The notes under the pieces were generated by a model. That model searched no databases. It worked only from the letters and a program-made list of their open reading frames with translations, and was not told the origin of the DNA. From Nostoc sp. S4 (lineage in GTDB: Bacteria > Cyanobacteriota > Cyanobacteriia > Cyanobacteriales > Nostocaceae), in assembly GCA_029379225.1 (NCBI GenBank), contig JAQYWR010000024.1:1-64000 (forward strand): a stretch of 64,000 bases of DNA. The letters are read 5' to 3'. Shown here in pieces: positions 54,885 through 63,816 of the stretch. How positions within the stretch are numbered: position 1 is the stretch's first letter; the number at the start of each line of letters is the position of its first letter. Both the position numbers and the translations under genes were made by a program.

Positions 54885-56009
54885 GTGAGTCCAACTGCTC
54901 AATCTACGGCAAGTGCGCGTCGTGTGGTATTTCCTTTTACGGCAATTGTCGGCCAGGAAGAAATGAAACTGGCGCTGCTGTTGAACGTGATTGACCCCAA
55001 AATTGGTGGTGTAATGATCATGGGCGATCGCGGTACTGGTAAATCCACAACTATCCGGGCGCTGGCGGATCTGCTGCCAGAAATCTCCGTGGTTGCCAAT
55101 GACCCGTTTAGTAGCGATCCTCGCGACCCCGACTTGATGAGCGATGAAGTCCGCCAACTGCTAGAACAAGGGGCAGAAATTTCTGTAACTCACAAAAAAG
55201 TCCAAATGGTAGACCTGCCGTTAGGAGCCACAGAAGACCGGGTTTGCGGCACAATCGACATTGAGAAAGCTTTATCTGAGGGTGTCAAAGCTTTTGAACC
55301 CGGATTACTGGCAAAGGCTAACCGAGGCATTCTTTATGTGGATGAAGTCAACTTACTAGATGACCACCTTGTAGACGTGCTACTCGATTCTGCCGCCAGT
55401 GGTTGGAACACTGTAGAACGGGAAGGCATTTCAATTCGTCATCCAGCACGCTTTGTGCTTGTCGGTTCTGGAAACCCAGAAGAAGGCGAACTGCGCCCCC
55501 AATTACTCGATCGCTTTGGGATGCACGCTGAAATTCACACAGTCAAAGAACCAGCCTTACGAGTCCAAATCGTGGAACAGCGGGCGGAATTTGACCAAAA
55601 TCCGCCAGTATTTCTGGAAAACCACAAACCTCAGCAAGAATCACTACAAGAGCAAATTGTCAATGCCCAGCAGTTGTTACCAGAAGTAAAAATTGAGTAC
55701 GAACTGCGGGTAAAAATTTCTGAAGTCTGTTCAGAACTCGATGTAGATGGTTTACGTGGTGACATTGTAAGTAACCGCGCCGCCAAAGCCTTAACAGCAT
55801 TTGAAGGACGCACTGAAGTTACAGTTGATGATATCCGCCGCGTGATTACGCTGTGCTTGCGTCACAGACTGCGGAAAGACCCATTAGAATCGATTGATTC
55901 TGGCTACAAAGTCGCCAAAGCTTTTAGCCGCGTCTTTGGCGTCGAACTTCCAGAAGATGAGACTGGACAAAAAAATGGCACAGGTCAGAAGTTAGGAGTT
56001 AGAAGTTAG
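54885..56009 (+). CDS. chlI: Magnesium chelatase ATPase subunit I
   Basis: AAA+ subunit that drives Mg insertion into protoporphyrin IX for chlorophyll synthesis. 374 residues from GTG 54885 ([20 protein letters not shown]); the frame extends to TTG 54870 but that start is less usual. Motifs: Walker [15 protein letters not shown], Walker [16 protein letters not shown], Sensor 1 [18 protein letters not shown], arginine finger region [13 protein letters not shown], and the C-terminal helical part [20 protein letters not shown] with [10 protein letters not shown]. Highly conserved and probably essential. It has no chlD or chlH beside it, as usual in cyanobacteria. Confidence 0.97.
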   Translation: MSPTAQSTASARRVVFPFTAIVGQEEMKLALLLNVIDPKIGGVMIMGDRGTGKSTTIRALADLLPEISVVANDPFSSDPRDPDLMSDEVRQLLEQGAEISVTHKKVQMVDLPLGATEDRVCGTIDIEKALSEGVKAFEPGLLAKANRGILYVDEVNLLDDHLVDVLLDSAASGWNTVEREGISIRHPARFVLVGSGNPEEGELRPQLLDRFGMHAEIHTVKEPALRVQIVEQRAEFDQNPPVFLENHKPQQESLQEQIVNAQQLLPEVKIEYELRVKISEVCSELDVDGLRGDIVSNRAAKALTAFEGRTEVTVDDIRRVITLCLRHRLRKDPLESIDSGYKVAKAFSRVFGVELPEDETGQKNGTGQKLGVRS

Positions 56010-56109
56010 GAGTTAGGAAGAAGATGAGGGAGAATTCTTATAACTCTTTACTCTTAACAGACGCGATTAATCGCGTCTCTACTCAGCATTTAACACTGAA
56101 TACTAAACT

Positions 56110-56406
56110 ATGAGATTTTGGTATTTTTGGTTTAACAGCTTTATTTTATCTAGCCAATACAACCCGCCCCGGTTTGTAGAATTATTAATGCTGTTTTTAG
56201 CGATCGCCATGCTAGCAATAGCGAGTATTTTACCCGACAGACCATATTTAATTTTAGGCTTGAGCTTAGTAGTTGGGGCATCTATTTCTATCTTAGTGCG
56301 AGAAGCGATCGCTCCCTCACCGCAAACACGAATTACTCAAGTCACAGCATTACTATTGCTGATTATTAGCCTTTATGGCTTTGCTGACTTAATTTACACT
56401 CTTTAA
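56110..56406 (+). CDS. Small hydrophobic membrane protein (98 aa)
   Basis: Three predicted helices: FVELLMLFLAIAMLAIASIL, YLILGLSLVVGASISILVRE and TALLLLIISLYGFADLIYTL. No motif for function. It lies 100 bp after chlI on the same strand with repeat-like DNA between, so co-transcription is uncertain. Confidence 0.7.
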   Translation: MRFWYFWFNSFILSSQYNPPRFVELLMLFLAIAMLAIASILPDRPYLILGLSLVVGASISILVREAIAPSPQTRITQVTALLLLIISLYGFADLIYTL

Positions 56407-56472
56407 ATTAGTCATTTATCAGTTGTCCTTTGTCCTTTACAAATAACAAATGACAAATGACAAATGACTGAC

Positions 56473-57561
56473 TTACCAATTTTGCATTTCCACTAATTCC
56501 ATGCACAATTCATTAATTTGCTCTAAATCAGGTTTATGAGGTAAGGCAGATTGTTCGTAGATAATTTCCATTTCGGCAACTAAATCTTCTGCCATTATCA
56601 TCACCTGCTCATAGGAATATTCACCTTTGAGGATAGCTTTTAAATCATCAGCATCACCAGCTATTCTTCTATCTACAATCACTTCTCCTTGACGCAATAT
56701 TTCTAGTCCACTGCGTAGCAATCTAATGCAGTGCATCCCGTGTTTGAGGTCAAAACCAGACTTGATTTCCATTTCTGCTCTAGCCGGATTTCTATTTTCC
56801 TGCCAAGATAAGTAAGCCTTCCATTCTCTAAAAGCTGTTTGATAACTTTGACTTTTCTGAAGCAGGCGGATAAAATCTTTACGGCTATTAGTTAACTTTT
56901 GAGTATATTCTAAAGTTTCATCAGGTAAAGTATATTGTTTTAATACTCCTTTAAAATCAATATCTGCTGTCAGCAATTTGTAGAATTGCTCAGCTTCTTC
57001 CAAGAACTCAATCCGACCTCTGATTAAGTTATAAAGATATTCCAAAAAAGCATTTAGTTCCTCTTTGCTTAACGCTGCTTCGTCTTCTATACCAAAGTCA
57101 GACGGTATTGGTTTTTTTTGCGGTGGTTTTAATAACCACTTACGATGAGTTTCCATTTTTTTGATTTGAGCAAAGGCATAACCAGTGTAAGTATGCTTTA
57201 CCTTTTTGCTCAAAAATAACTGTTTATGATTAATTAAATGCTGTCCTACTGGAGTTAGAAAAGGATAGTTATTTAACCACAGCAATTCTAAAACATTGGG
57301 GTTGGCTCCCGATAATAATTGGAGGATTTTTTTTAATTCATATATAACTGTGTCTTTGTTATTATCTAAAAATTGAAATATTCCTGGTTCATCCCAACCA
57401 GTATCTTTTTGTTCTATGCGATCGAATCCTAAATAGTACCTTTTGGGTGCGATAAATACTCCTCGGTAATCAAAGTCTGAATTCGGATGATTTAAACCAT
57501 AGCCGTGGCTACCTGCCAAACCAATTAAAATAGTTCTTTGTTCAACTTCTATTCTTTTCAT
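56473..57561 (-). CDS. Nucleotidyltransferase-like protein (RlaP family)
   Basis: 362 residues from ATG 57561 (MKRIEVEQRTILIGLAGSHG), with AGGTG upstream; an upstream start at 57585 is less likely. The nucleotidyltransferase core shows GSHGYGLNHPNSDFDYRGVF, the G-[S/G] turn and the Asp pair (DFD) that bind Mg and NTP. LLWLNNYPFLTPVG, TGYAFAQIKKMETHRKWL and the basic end GFDLKHGMHCIRLLRSG fit the RlaP-like family. These proteins are presumed RNA or nucleotide modifiers; substrate unknown. Single gene. Confidence 0.85.
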   Translation of the reverse strand: MKRIEVEQRTILIGLAGSHGYGLNHPNSDFDYRGVFIAPKRYYLGFDRIEQKDTGWDEPGIFQFLDNNKDTVIYELKKILQLLSGANPNVLELLWLNNYPFLTPVGQHLINHKQLFLSKKVKHTYTGYAFAQIKKMETHRKWLLKPPQKKPIPSDFGIEDEAALSKEELNAFLEYLYNLIRGRIEFLEEAEQFYKLLTADIDFKGVLKQYTLPDETLEYTQKLTNSRKDFIRLLQKSQSYQTAFREWKAYLSWQENRNPARAEMEIKSGFDLKHGMHCIRLLRSGLEILRQGEVIVDRRIAGDADDLKAILKGEYSYEQVMIMAEDLVAEMEIIYEQSALPHKPDLEQINELCMELVEMQNW

Positions 57562-58246
57562 ATCACCTGAGTGAAAATATACCATCTTAACTCATTAGCT
57601 AACTTGTGTCCGCTTCAGCCCTGATTTTTCACAAAAGATAAAAAATCATTCAGATGAGTTGCAATAATCTTGTAGATGTCGCAATCTCAAACGTTACACT
57701 TCTTCAGTACTCTTTAGATATCTAGTGTAACTAATTGAGCGTATAATGTTTTGCTCCTGATTGATTACAACGAACAATACTTCACACCAAATATAGTTAA
57801 CCTTTCTTTCATCACTCTGTGGAAAGAATAATTAAGATTAAATATCAGTAGTTGGCAAGATTGGCATTATTCCTAGAGAATGAGGAAGTCAAAACTTTAG
57901 GTAATGTACACTTTTTGTTTATCAAAAGTAATATTCATTTTTGGGTATTAAAAATTTTTATGTATGTGTATAATTGAGCTTCCTAAAAAAGCCAAAAATA
58001 TACAAATTGTGGCTGGTTAACAAAATCTAATTTAAACAAGTTTCTATTTTAGATAAATTATGTAAGGTTATCCAATTAATATCTTTAAAAAATTTTGAAT
58101 AAATCTAAATAATAAAATTTAGTTGAGAGAAGTATCAAAAATAAAAATTCAAAGCTTCTAAATAAGAATTTAAATAAGTGAAGTCAATTAAGTCCAATAA
58201 AACTTTTTAAATAAAAACACAATATTAACACAATTAGGAAACTTTT
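57562..58246. other. AT-rich spacer with an inverted repeat
   Basis: About 680 bp between divergent genes without an ORF. GTTACACT (57693-57700) and AGTGTAAC (57724-57731) form a perfect 8-bp inverted repeat, possibly an operator. The remainder is AT-rich. Confidence 0.4.
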
Positions 58247-58807
58247 ATGAACAATGAAAATATTAATGAAATGAGACGAGGATCTGGATGGTCAATGGGT
58301 TTAGGCATTTTTATGGTTGTATTGGGTATTGGAGCGATCGCAGAACCATTAGTTGCGACTATTGCGATCGCAATTTTACTTTCCTGGATTTTATTGATTG
58401 CTGGTATCATCCGAATTATTGACGCATTTCAATCACGACGAAAACGAGGTTTTTGGCCGAAGTTGCTGATAGGTATTTTATACTTGCTTGCTGGAATTGT
58501 GTTAATTAGCAACATTTTTGGTGCTGCACTCTCCCTTACTCTAGCCTTGGGAATTCTCTTCTTAATTGAGGGTGTCTTTGAGGTGATTACAGCATTCCAA
58601 ATCCGTCGAGATCCAAACTGGGGTTGGACACTGTTTAGCGGCATGATGGCTATTATTCTGGGAATTTTGATTTTGGCTGAATGGCCTTTTAGCGCAGCTT
58701 GGGTGCTGGGAGTATTCGCAGGTATTAATTTTTTGTTAACGGGTATTTGGATGATTATGCTCTCACTATCTAATCGCAGACTTACTAACCACAGGACAGG
58801 AATATGA
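58247..58807 (+). CDS. HdeD-family (DUF308) membrane protein
   Basis: 186 residues, six helices arranged as three short pairs (for example GWSMGLGIFMVVLGIGAIAE, TIAIAILLSWILLIAGIIRI, LLIGILYLLAGIVLISNIFG, LALGILFLIEGVFEVITAF, LFSGMMAIILGILILAEWPF, WVLGVFAGINFLLTGIWMIM). The Gly and Ala pattern is typical of DUF308. In E. coli HdeD helps resist acid at high density; in cyanobacteria the role is not known. The start is ATG after AGGAAAC. Confidence 0.88.
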   Translation: MNNENINEMRRGSGWSMGLGIFMVVLGIGAIAEPLVATIAIAILLSWILLIAGIIRIIDAFQSRRKRGFWPKLLIGILYLLAGIVLISNIFGAALSLTLALGILFLIEGVFEVITAFQIRRDPNWGWTLFSGMMAIILGILILAEWPFSAAWVLGVFAGINFLLTGIWMIMLSLSNRRLTNHRTGI

Positions 58808-59207
58808 ACTGAGAACCAGGGAGATGAGAGGTCTATTATAGTCACCAGTCTAGCAATCTTTAAACAAGCAGTCTCAGTATAATTATCACTTTAATCTGGG
58901 CTAACAACCCATAACTAAAGTTTTAATTAATACTCATTGCCTCCTGCCTCCTAACTCCTGCTTTTCTTTGTAAGCGTTGATATATAGCAGGAGGCAGGGG
59001 GCAGAGGGCAGGAGGTAAAAACCTTACTATTAGTGAGATTTATCGTTTCAAAATGTCCTAAAGGGTGTGACTACGGCTATAATTGATTTTCCTGTTGCAT
59101 ATAAGTACCTCGTTTTTGACTTAGTACGAAGTCGGTTCCCTTGCCTTTAGCCCCTTTGTCACCCCTTCAGTTGATAGATATAATTTTGTCCTTGTCTTAA
59201 TTTATTT
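58808..59207. other. Intergenic region with dispersed repeat, copy 2
   Basis: The repeat at about 58980-59090 matches 24343-24478 in order (TATATAGCAGGAGGCA, GCAGGAGGTAAAA, TTACTATTA, TTTCAAAATGTCCTAA). No gene seen. Confidence 0.45.
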
Positions 59208-59477
59208 ATGAAATTCTTTCATCTACGACCTACTATCTCTGTATCCCAACTATCAGAAGAAATAACTGAAATCTGGTGTCAATGGCGTAAACAAAAGTTG
59301 CCACTGTATTTGTTTTTAGCAATGTGCTTCAATTTAGTAGTTGCACCCGTAGTTTATGCTGCCACAAGCGAACAACTGACCCGCAGTCAGGCTTGGGGAG
59401 TGGGACTATTAGGACTAGTAACAGTAGGAATTTCTATTTATTTATTTTTTGTGATGTTTGTACCAGAGAAATTCTAA
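59208..59477 (+). CDS. kdpF: Probable KdpF subunit of K+-ATPase, orphan
   Basis: 89 residues. The C-terminus has a membrane helix with the KdpF-type ending: GVGLLGLVTVGISIYLFFVM then FVPEKF, as in small subunits that stabilise KdpABC. An additional N-terminal part (~1-60) with a second helix (LPLYLFLAMCFNLVVAPVVY) is found in cyanobacterial forms. kdpA, kdpB and kdpC normally follow; here 59478 onward is repeat DNA and then a transposase remnant, so the rest of the operon is lost or elsewhere. The role is therefore doubtful. Confidence 0.6.
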   Translation: MKFFHLRPTISVSQLSEEITEIWCQWRKQKLPLYLFLAMCFNLVVAPVVYAATSEQLTRSQAWGVGLLGLVTVGISIYLFFVMFVPEKF

Positions 59478-59811
59478 TAAGTTTTGCACGCAAAGCCAGC
59501 AGAGCTATTCGTTCAACCTTGGTATTCTGGGTAAGGGACTTCTAGAAAATAAATTATCCAATTTAATCAGATGATATTTTCTGTCTCCCCCCGAAGTTTG
59601 GATGCCTAACGGCAAGCCCCTTTGGGTCTACGAGGAAGCCTCCGCTCTAACTTCTCTTCCTGCTCCTTGCCTACCCCATCGAGAGGATATTTTTTAATTG
59701 GAAGTTCCTAATAGCACTACAAACGATTTATCTTAAAATTCTACGGACGTTATACAAAAAGTGTGTAAGGTGTGCCTCCGGCACGCTAGCGCGAACGATG
59801 GAAGGTTGAGT
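59478..59811. other. Repeat DNA between kdpF and transposase remnant
   Basis: Mostly copy 3 of the GGGACTT element (59533-59710). 59765-59790 has CTCCGGCACGCTAGCGCGAAC-type repeat. No kdpA sequence is visible. Confidence 0.5.
59533..59710. mobile_element. MITE-like element, GGGACTT family, copy 3 (~178 bp)
   Basis: Left end AAGGGACTTCTAGAAAATAA, right end TTTAATTGGAAGTTCCTAAT. Shares ATGATATTTTCT and a C-run with copy 1, then has an extra GCCTAACGGCAAGCCCCTTT region. Confidence 0.6.
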
Positions 59812-60036
59812 CCTGTTCATAGAGAATTAAAACAACTAACTGGTATTGAATCTTGCCAATGGCGCAAGGGTTATATTCAAAGAAACCATATTGATTGTAT
59901 TATTTTAGTTGGGCTTAGACTCAAAAATTTAGCTCAGAAAACTGGTCAAATAATCTATCAAATCAAGCATGGATTGTTATCAAATTATTTAGTTCAGCAA
60001 CTAAAACGTTCTATGGTTCCCATGTTTATCGCTTAG
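59812..60036 (+). pseudogene. C-terminal fragment of a DDE transposase
   Basis: About 75 residues, reading PVHRELKQLTGIESCQWRKG, then YIQRNHIDCIILVGLRLKNL, AQKTGQIIYQIKHGLLSNYL, VQQLKRSMVPMFIA. The HRELKQLTGIE pattern carries the last catalytic-region Glu of IS4-like DDE transposases; the N-terminal two thirds is absent. No intact IS ends were found. The remnant marks an old insertion near kdpF. Confidence 0.65.
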
Positions 60037-60743
60037 TTTTTTGGCGCACAGCGCGGTGTGACTGCACCATTGCTTGTGACAATTGCGTAAGTCTTAATTC
60101 AGTACAAATCACTGTGGATAAGTACATATAGGAATCTGGTTTGATTCCTAAAATTATTTGTGTAGGGAGGGAACAGGGAATAGGTAAAAAGCTCTGGAAG
60201 TAGTACTGAGTTTTTTTTAACAATCAAATACTAATTATATATACTGTCTATATGTATCCTATCTTTTGTCTTCAACTCAACCGTTCTTCTTGAGATTTAC
60301 TTTCTAAATAGCTTCTTATTCATCTGTCAATTACACATAATTAAATGGGATAATTATGGCGATTCACTCCCGAATTTTATCTTGATAAATCTTGCCTTAC
60401 TTCATTAGTAAACTTTTTAAATATAATAAAATTAAAAATAGGGGAGTCAAATAGTTTTTGAGACTCTGCCGAGGCGTCAGAATTTAGGAGAAGATTATGT
60501 TGAATACATATAGAATAATCATACTATATTCTGACTTTTAAATGCTAAGTTGTAACAACGCTTGATTTATTAAACAAGCCATCTTGGGCCCAACTTTACG
60601 ATTCTTCATCCTTCAAAAGTCTCACAGATATAGCTTTAATTGACTCCAATCTGATAAGATTTCCAACAAGTAGAATAATTGCTTATTCTCTTTTTCTTTA
60701 ACCTACTGATTTTAGGTCTTTTTTGGGAAAGGAAAATAAAAAA
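60037..60743. other. Intergenic region before the porin gene
   Basis: About 700 bp with no supported ORF. ATACATATAGAATAATCA and CATACTATATTCTGAC repeats lie at ~60500. It should include the porin promoter. ATTTACTTTCTAAATAGC at ~60296 resembles ATTTACTTTATAAATAGC near position 35 of the window. Confidence 0.4.
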
Positions 60744-62522
60744 ATGTCTCATTTATTGTGGAAAACTCTGGTACTAAGTCCAGTAGTTTTGGGAGTGACG
60801 GTGTTAGTCTCCGCTAGGGCGATCGCTACTGAAGTAGTAAGCTCTTCTAAAGATGCAAAAGCAAAAGCTGTTCAAACAGAAGCACCAGAAGCTATTGGCG
60901 CTTCACTATCGCTCAAAACAGAGCAACCAACTGGCGATCGATTTTTGGTTGCCCAAGCAAAAACTGATGATAATAAAGTCTTAGAACAAGTTAACCGCTA
61001 CAGCAACGAAGGCAAGAACCAGAATTCACAGTCTCAAGTTACATCAGTTTCTCAGTTTTCTGACGTACAGCCAACTGACTGGGCATTCCAAGCTTTGCAA
61101 TCCCTGGTTGAACGCTACGGCTGTATTGCCGGATACCCTAATGGCACTTACCGTGGTAACCGAGCAATGACTCGTTATGAGTTTGCCGCAGGTTTAAACG
61201 CTTGTTTAGATCGGGTTAATGAACTGATTGCCACAGCAACCGCTGACTTAGTAACGAAACAGGATCTGGCAACCCTCCAACGTTTGCAAGAAGAATTTTC
61301 AGCTGAGTTGGCAACTCTGCGTGGTCGAGTAGATGCTTTAGAAGCACGTACTGCTGAATTAGAAGCAAATCAGTTTTCCACTACCACAAAATTGGTGGGT
61401 GAAGGTATTTTTGCGGTTACTGACATATTTGGCAGTAACACTGGTGATGCTAACAATACTGTCTTCCAAGATAGGGTACGTTTAGACTTGCAAACCAGTT
61501 TTACGGGTAAAGATGTCCTACACACGCGTCTTGCAGCCGGCAATGCACTAGCCTTTACACAAGTGAATGATGCTGGTTTGCCAATCGATACTTCTGAAGG
61601 CACACAAACTTTTCAAATCAGCAACACTGGTAACAACAGTGTGGCTATAGACTGGCTAGCGTATTACGTACCCATAGGTCCGGCCCAAGTCTACTTTGCG
61701 GCTAGCGGAGGTATTCACAGCGATTATGTTGCCACAAATAACCCTTACTTTGAGGACTATGATGGTGGTAATGGAGCCTTATCTTCCTTTGCTTCAGAAA
61801 GTCCCATTTATCGTATTGGTGGTGGTGCCGGCGCAGCAGTGACTTTACCCTTTGGTAAGGGTGGTAGCATTTTGAGACCAAGTTCGCTGACTATAGGCTA
61901 CTTGGCGTCAAATGCTAATAATCCCGGGCCAAATCTAGGTTTGTTCGAGGGTAACTATGCTGCTTTAGGACAGTTGAACTTTAGTATTGGCGATCGCTTA
62001 TCTATCGCTGCTACCTACGTTCACGGGTATCATGGTGCTGGAGGCGGTAATTTATTCGATCTAGGTGGTGGTTTGGGTAGCACTAGCCGCGTCGTAGGTA
62101 CCAATCAAGCTAACACCCTAACTGCCCTAAACGGATCTTCTAGTAATTCTTACGGTGTAGAAGCAGCCTTTAGACCTAGTGACAAACTGTCAATTAGTGG
62201 CTTCATTTCTTATCATGATGTCACAGGCTTCGGTGCAGATGATGATTATGAAGCTTGGAGTTACGGTGCTGGGGTAGCTTTACCTGACTTCGGTAAAAAA
62301 GGTAACGTACTGGGTGTTTTTGCTGGTGTAGAACCTTATTCCCGTAATCGACCAGGCTTCGTTGGTAACGATCTGCCTTATCACTTTGAAGGCTTCTATA
62401 GATATCGCGTCTCAGATAACATCTCAATCACCCCTGGGGTGATTTGGTTGACTTCTCCTGGCCAAAACAGCGCTAACGATGATGCGATTATCGGTACGTT
62501 AAGAACGACTTTTACGTTCTAA
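60744..62522 (+). CDS. SLH-domain outer-membrane porin (OprB-like)
   Basis: 592 residues from ATG 60744 (MSHLLWKTLVLSPVVLGVTV), with GGAAAGGAAA upstream; a TTG seven codons earlier is less likely. Signal peptide to ~25 (VSARAIATE). An SLH domain (~115-170) is clear: SQFSDVQPTDWAFQALQSLV, ERYGCIAGYPNGTYRGNRAM, TRYEFAAGLNACLDRVNEL. A short coiled coil (~180-220, LQEEFSAELATLRGRVDALE) leads to a beta-barrel (~230-592), typical of cyanobacterial porins annotated OprB or iron-uptake porin. The last residue is Phe (TFTF), the outer-membrane sorting mark. The SLH domain attaches it to peptidoglycan. Confidence 0.95.
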   Translation: MSHLLWKTLVLSPVVLGVTVLVSARAIATEVVSSSKDAKAKAVQTEAPEAIGASLSLKTEQPTGDRFLVAQAKTDDNKVLEQVNRYSNEGKNQNSQSQVTSVSQFSDVQPTDWAFQALQSLVERYGCIAGYPNGTYRGNRAMTRYEFAAGLNACLDRVNELIATATADLVTKQDLATLQRLQEEFSAELATLRGRVDALEARTAELEANQFSTTTKLVGEGIFAVTDIFGSNTGDANNTVFQDRVRLDLQTSFTGKDVLHTRLAAGNALAFTQVNDAGLPIDTSEGTQTFQISNTGNNSVAIDWLAYYVPIGPAQVYFAASGGIHSDYVATNNPYFEDYDGGNGALSSFASESPIYRIGGGAGAAVTLPFGKGGSILRPSSLTIGYLASNANNPGPNLGLFEGNYAALGQLNFSIGDRLSIAATYVHGYHGAGGGNLFDLGGGLGSTSRVVGTNQANTLTALNGSSSNSYGVEAAFRPSDKLSISGFISYHDVTGFGADDDYEAWSYGAGVALPDFGKKGNVLGVFAGVEPYSRNRPGFVGNDLPYHFEGFYRYRVSDNISITPGVIWLTSPGQNSANDDAIIGTLRTTFTF

Positions 62523-62541
62523 AGACTAACTTAAACAGTGC

Positions 62542-62574
62542 TGAGTCACCGAAGCTCTTAAATTTGGTGACTCA
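62542..62574 (+). terminator. Stem-loop after the porin gene
   Basis: TGAGTCACC and GGTGACTCA form a perfect 9-bp stem with a 15-nt loop, 20 bp after the stop codon, followed by AAAATTTAGAATTTTT. Probable terminator. Confidence 0.55.
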
Positions 62575-62599
62575 AAATTTAGAATTTTTAGTTAAAATT

Positions 62600-62647
62600 T
62601 TAGGCGTTGCTGATTTTGATTTGATATTACGATTCAGTAACGCCTAA
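62600..62647. repeat. Inverted repeat TTAGGCGTT/AACGCCTAA
   Basis: TTAGGCGTTGCTGA and TCAGTAACGCCTAA pair with one mismatch across a 20-nt loop. It may be a back-up terminator or a palindromic repeat that is frequent in Nostoc-like genomes. Confidence 0.5.
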
Positions 62648-62709
62648 TTTGATGATTAATTGTTAAATAAATTTGATAATCTCAAGATTTTTAGCAGTTA
62701 AGTTTGCAG

Positions 62710-63618
62710 TTATTCAAAGGTATTAATTTGAAATTTTCTAAGTAAAAAACTAACAATAGCAACCGTCACAATTAGTAATATGAAAGTACAAATAACTAGT
62801 GTTGCCCCATACCCGATGTCTAAATAGCGCATAATGGTGGAGTAGATATACAATGCTACTACCTCTGTTGCACCACCGGGACCACCCCCGGTCATCACAG
62901 CAATCAAATCAAAAATTCCAAAAGCTTGAGCAAATCTAAATAATACAGCGATCAGGATTTGTGGCGTTAGCAAAGGTAAGGTAACTTTGTAGAAACTTTG
63001 CCAAGGTGTAGCGCCATCAATCATATGAGCTTCATATAAATCGGCAGAAATGGATTGTAAACCAGCTAATAGTAAGACACTAATGAATGGAGTTGTTTTC
63101 CATACATCTGCAACAATTATCGCTATCATAGCTAGTAAAGGATCTCCTAACCAGTTAATTCCAGCTTTAATCAAGCCTAGCTGGAGCAGAATGTCATTAA
63201 CAACTCCAAACTGGTCATTAAAAATCCAAGCCCAAGCAAGACCAATAAGGGCAGTAGGCAATGCCCAAGGTAAAATTGCAATTGTACGCACTACATCTCT
63301 GCCAAAAAACTGCTTATTCAATACCAAAGCAATAGCTAATCCGAGTAATAACTCAAGAAATACTGTTGATATAGTGAATCCTATTGTAGTCCCAAAACTC
63401 TGCCAAAAACGACCATCTCCTACCATGCGTATGTAGTTGTTAAAACCAGAAAAGATGGGGAGTAGCTTTGTTCCTAAATTTTCTGTAAAGAAACTTAACC
63501 AAAACGCCCGAGCTATTGGGTAGCCAAAGACAAGCAACAACAATAACAATGCAGGTAGTAAGAAAATCCATGCTGTTCGTTGTTCTCTATTTCTAATCTT
63601 TTCTAGATTTATCATCAT
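62710..63618 (-). CDS. Sugar ABC transporter permease (MalF/UgpA type)
   Basis: 302 residues, six helices, one of the two permeases of a CUT1-type sugar importer. Segments: WIFLLPALLLLLLVFGYPIA, TIGFTISTVFLELLLGLAIA, TIAILPWALPTALIGLAWAW, PLLAMIAIIVADVWKTTPFI and LVICTFILLIVTVAIVSFLL. The EAA loop that contacts the ATPase is EAHMIDGATPWQSFYKVTLP. MIDLEKI-type start at 63618 with a second ATG next to it. The gene before it on this strand is the sugar-binding protein at 63817-64000. Glucosylglycerol, fructose or another sugar is possible. Confidence 0.92.
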   Translation of the reverse strand: MMINLEKIRNREQRTAWIFLLPALLLLLLVFGYPIARAFWLSFFTENLGTKLLPIFSGFNNYIRMVGDGRFWQSFGTTIGFTISTVFLELLLGLAIALVLNKQFFGRDVVRTIAILPWALPTALIGLAWAWIFNDQFGVVNDILLQLGLIKAGINWLGDPLLAMIAIIVADVWKTTPFISVLLLAGLQSISADLYEAHMIDGATPWQSFYKVTLPLLTPQILIAVLFRFAQAFGIFDLIAVMTGGGPGGATEVVALYIYSTIMRYLDIGYGATLVICTFILLIVTVAIVSFLLRKFQINTFE

Positions 63619-63816
63619 TCATTAGTAACTGACTATTCGCCTTGCAGTTTATTCATAGTACATCTTTAATTTTAGTTTAATGGCAATAACGACTCCTCAG
63701 TCAAAACGGATTGAAGTGATTGTACAATCAGTGAATTATACACTTGGAATATTTGTTATAGGAATCGATTCTTTAATAAGTGGAAAAGTTAGTGTCAGTC
63801 AGATATAAAATATCAA

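Noticed and set aside
60026..60223. 65-codon ORF, minus strand
   Set aside because: Overlaps the transposase remnant edge and non-coding DNA; no features.
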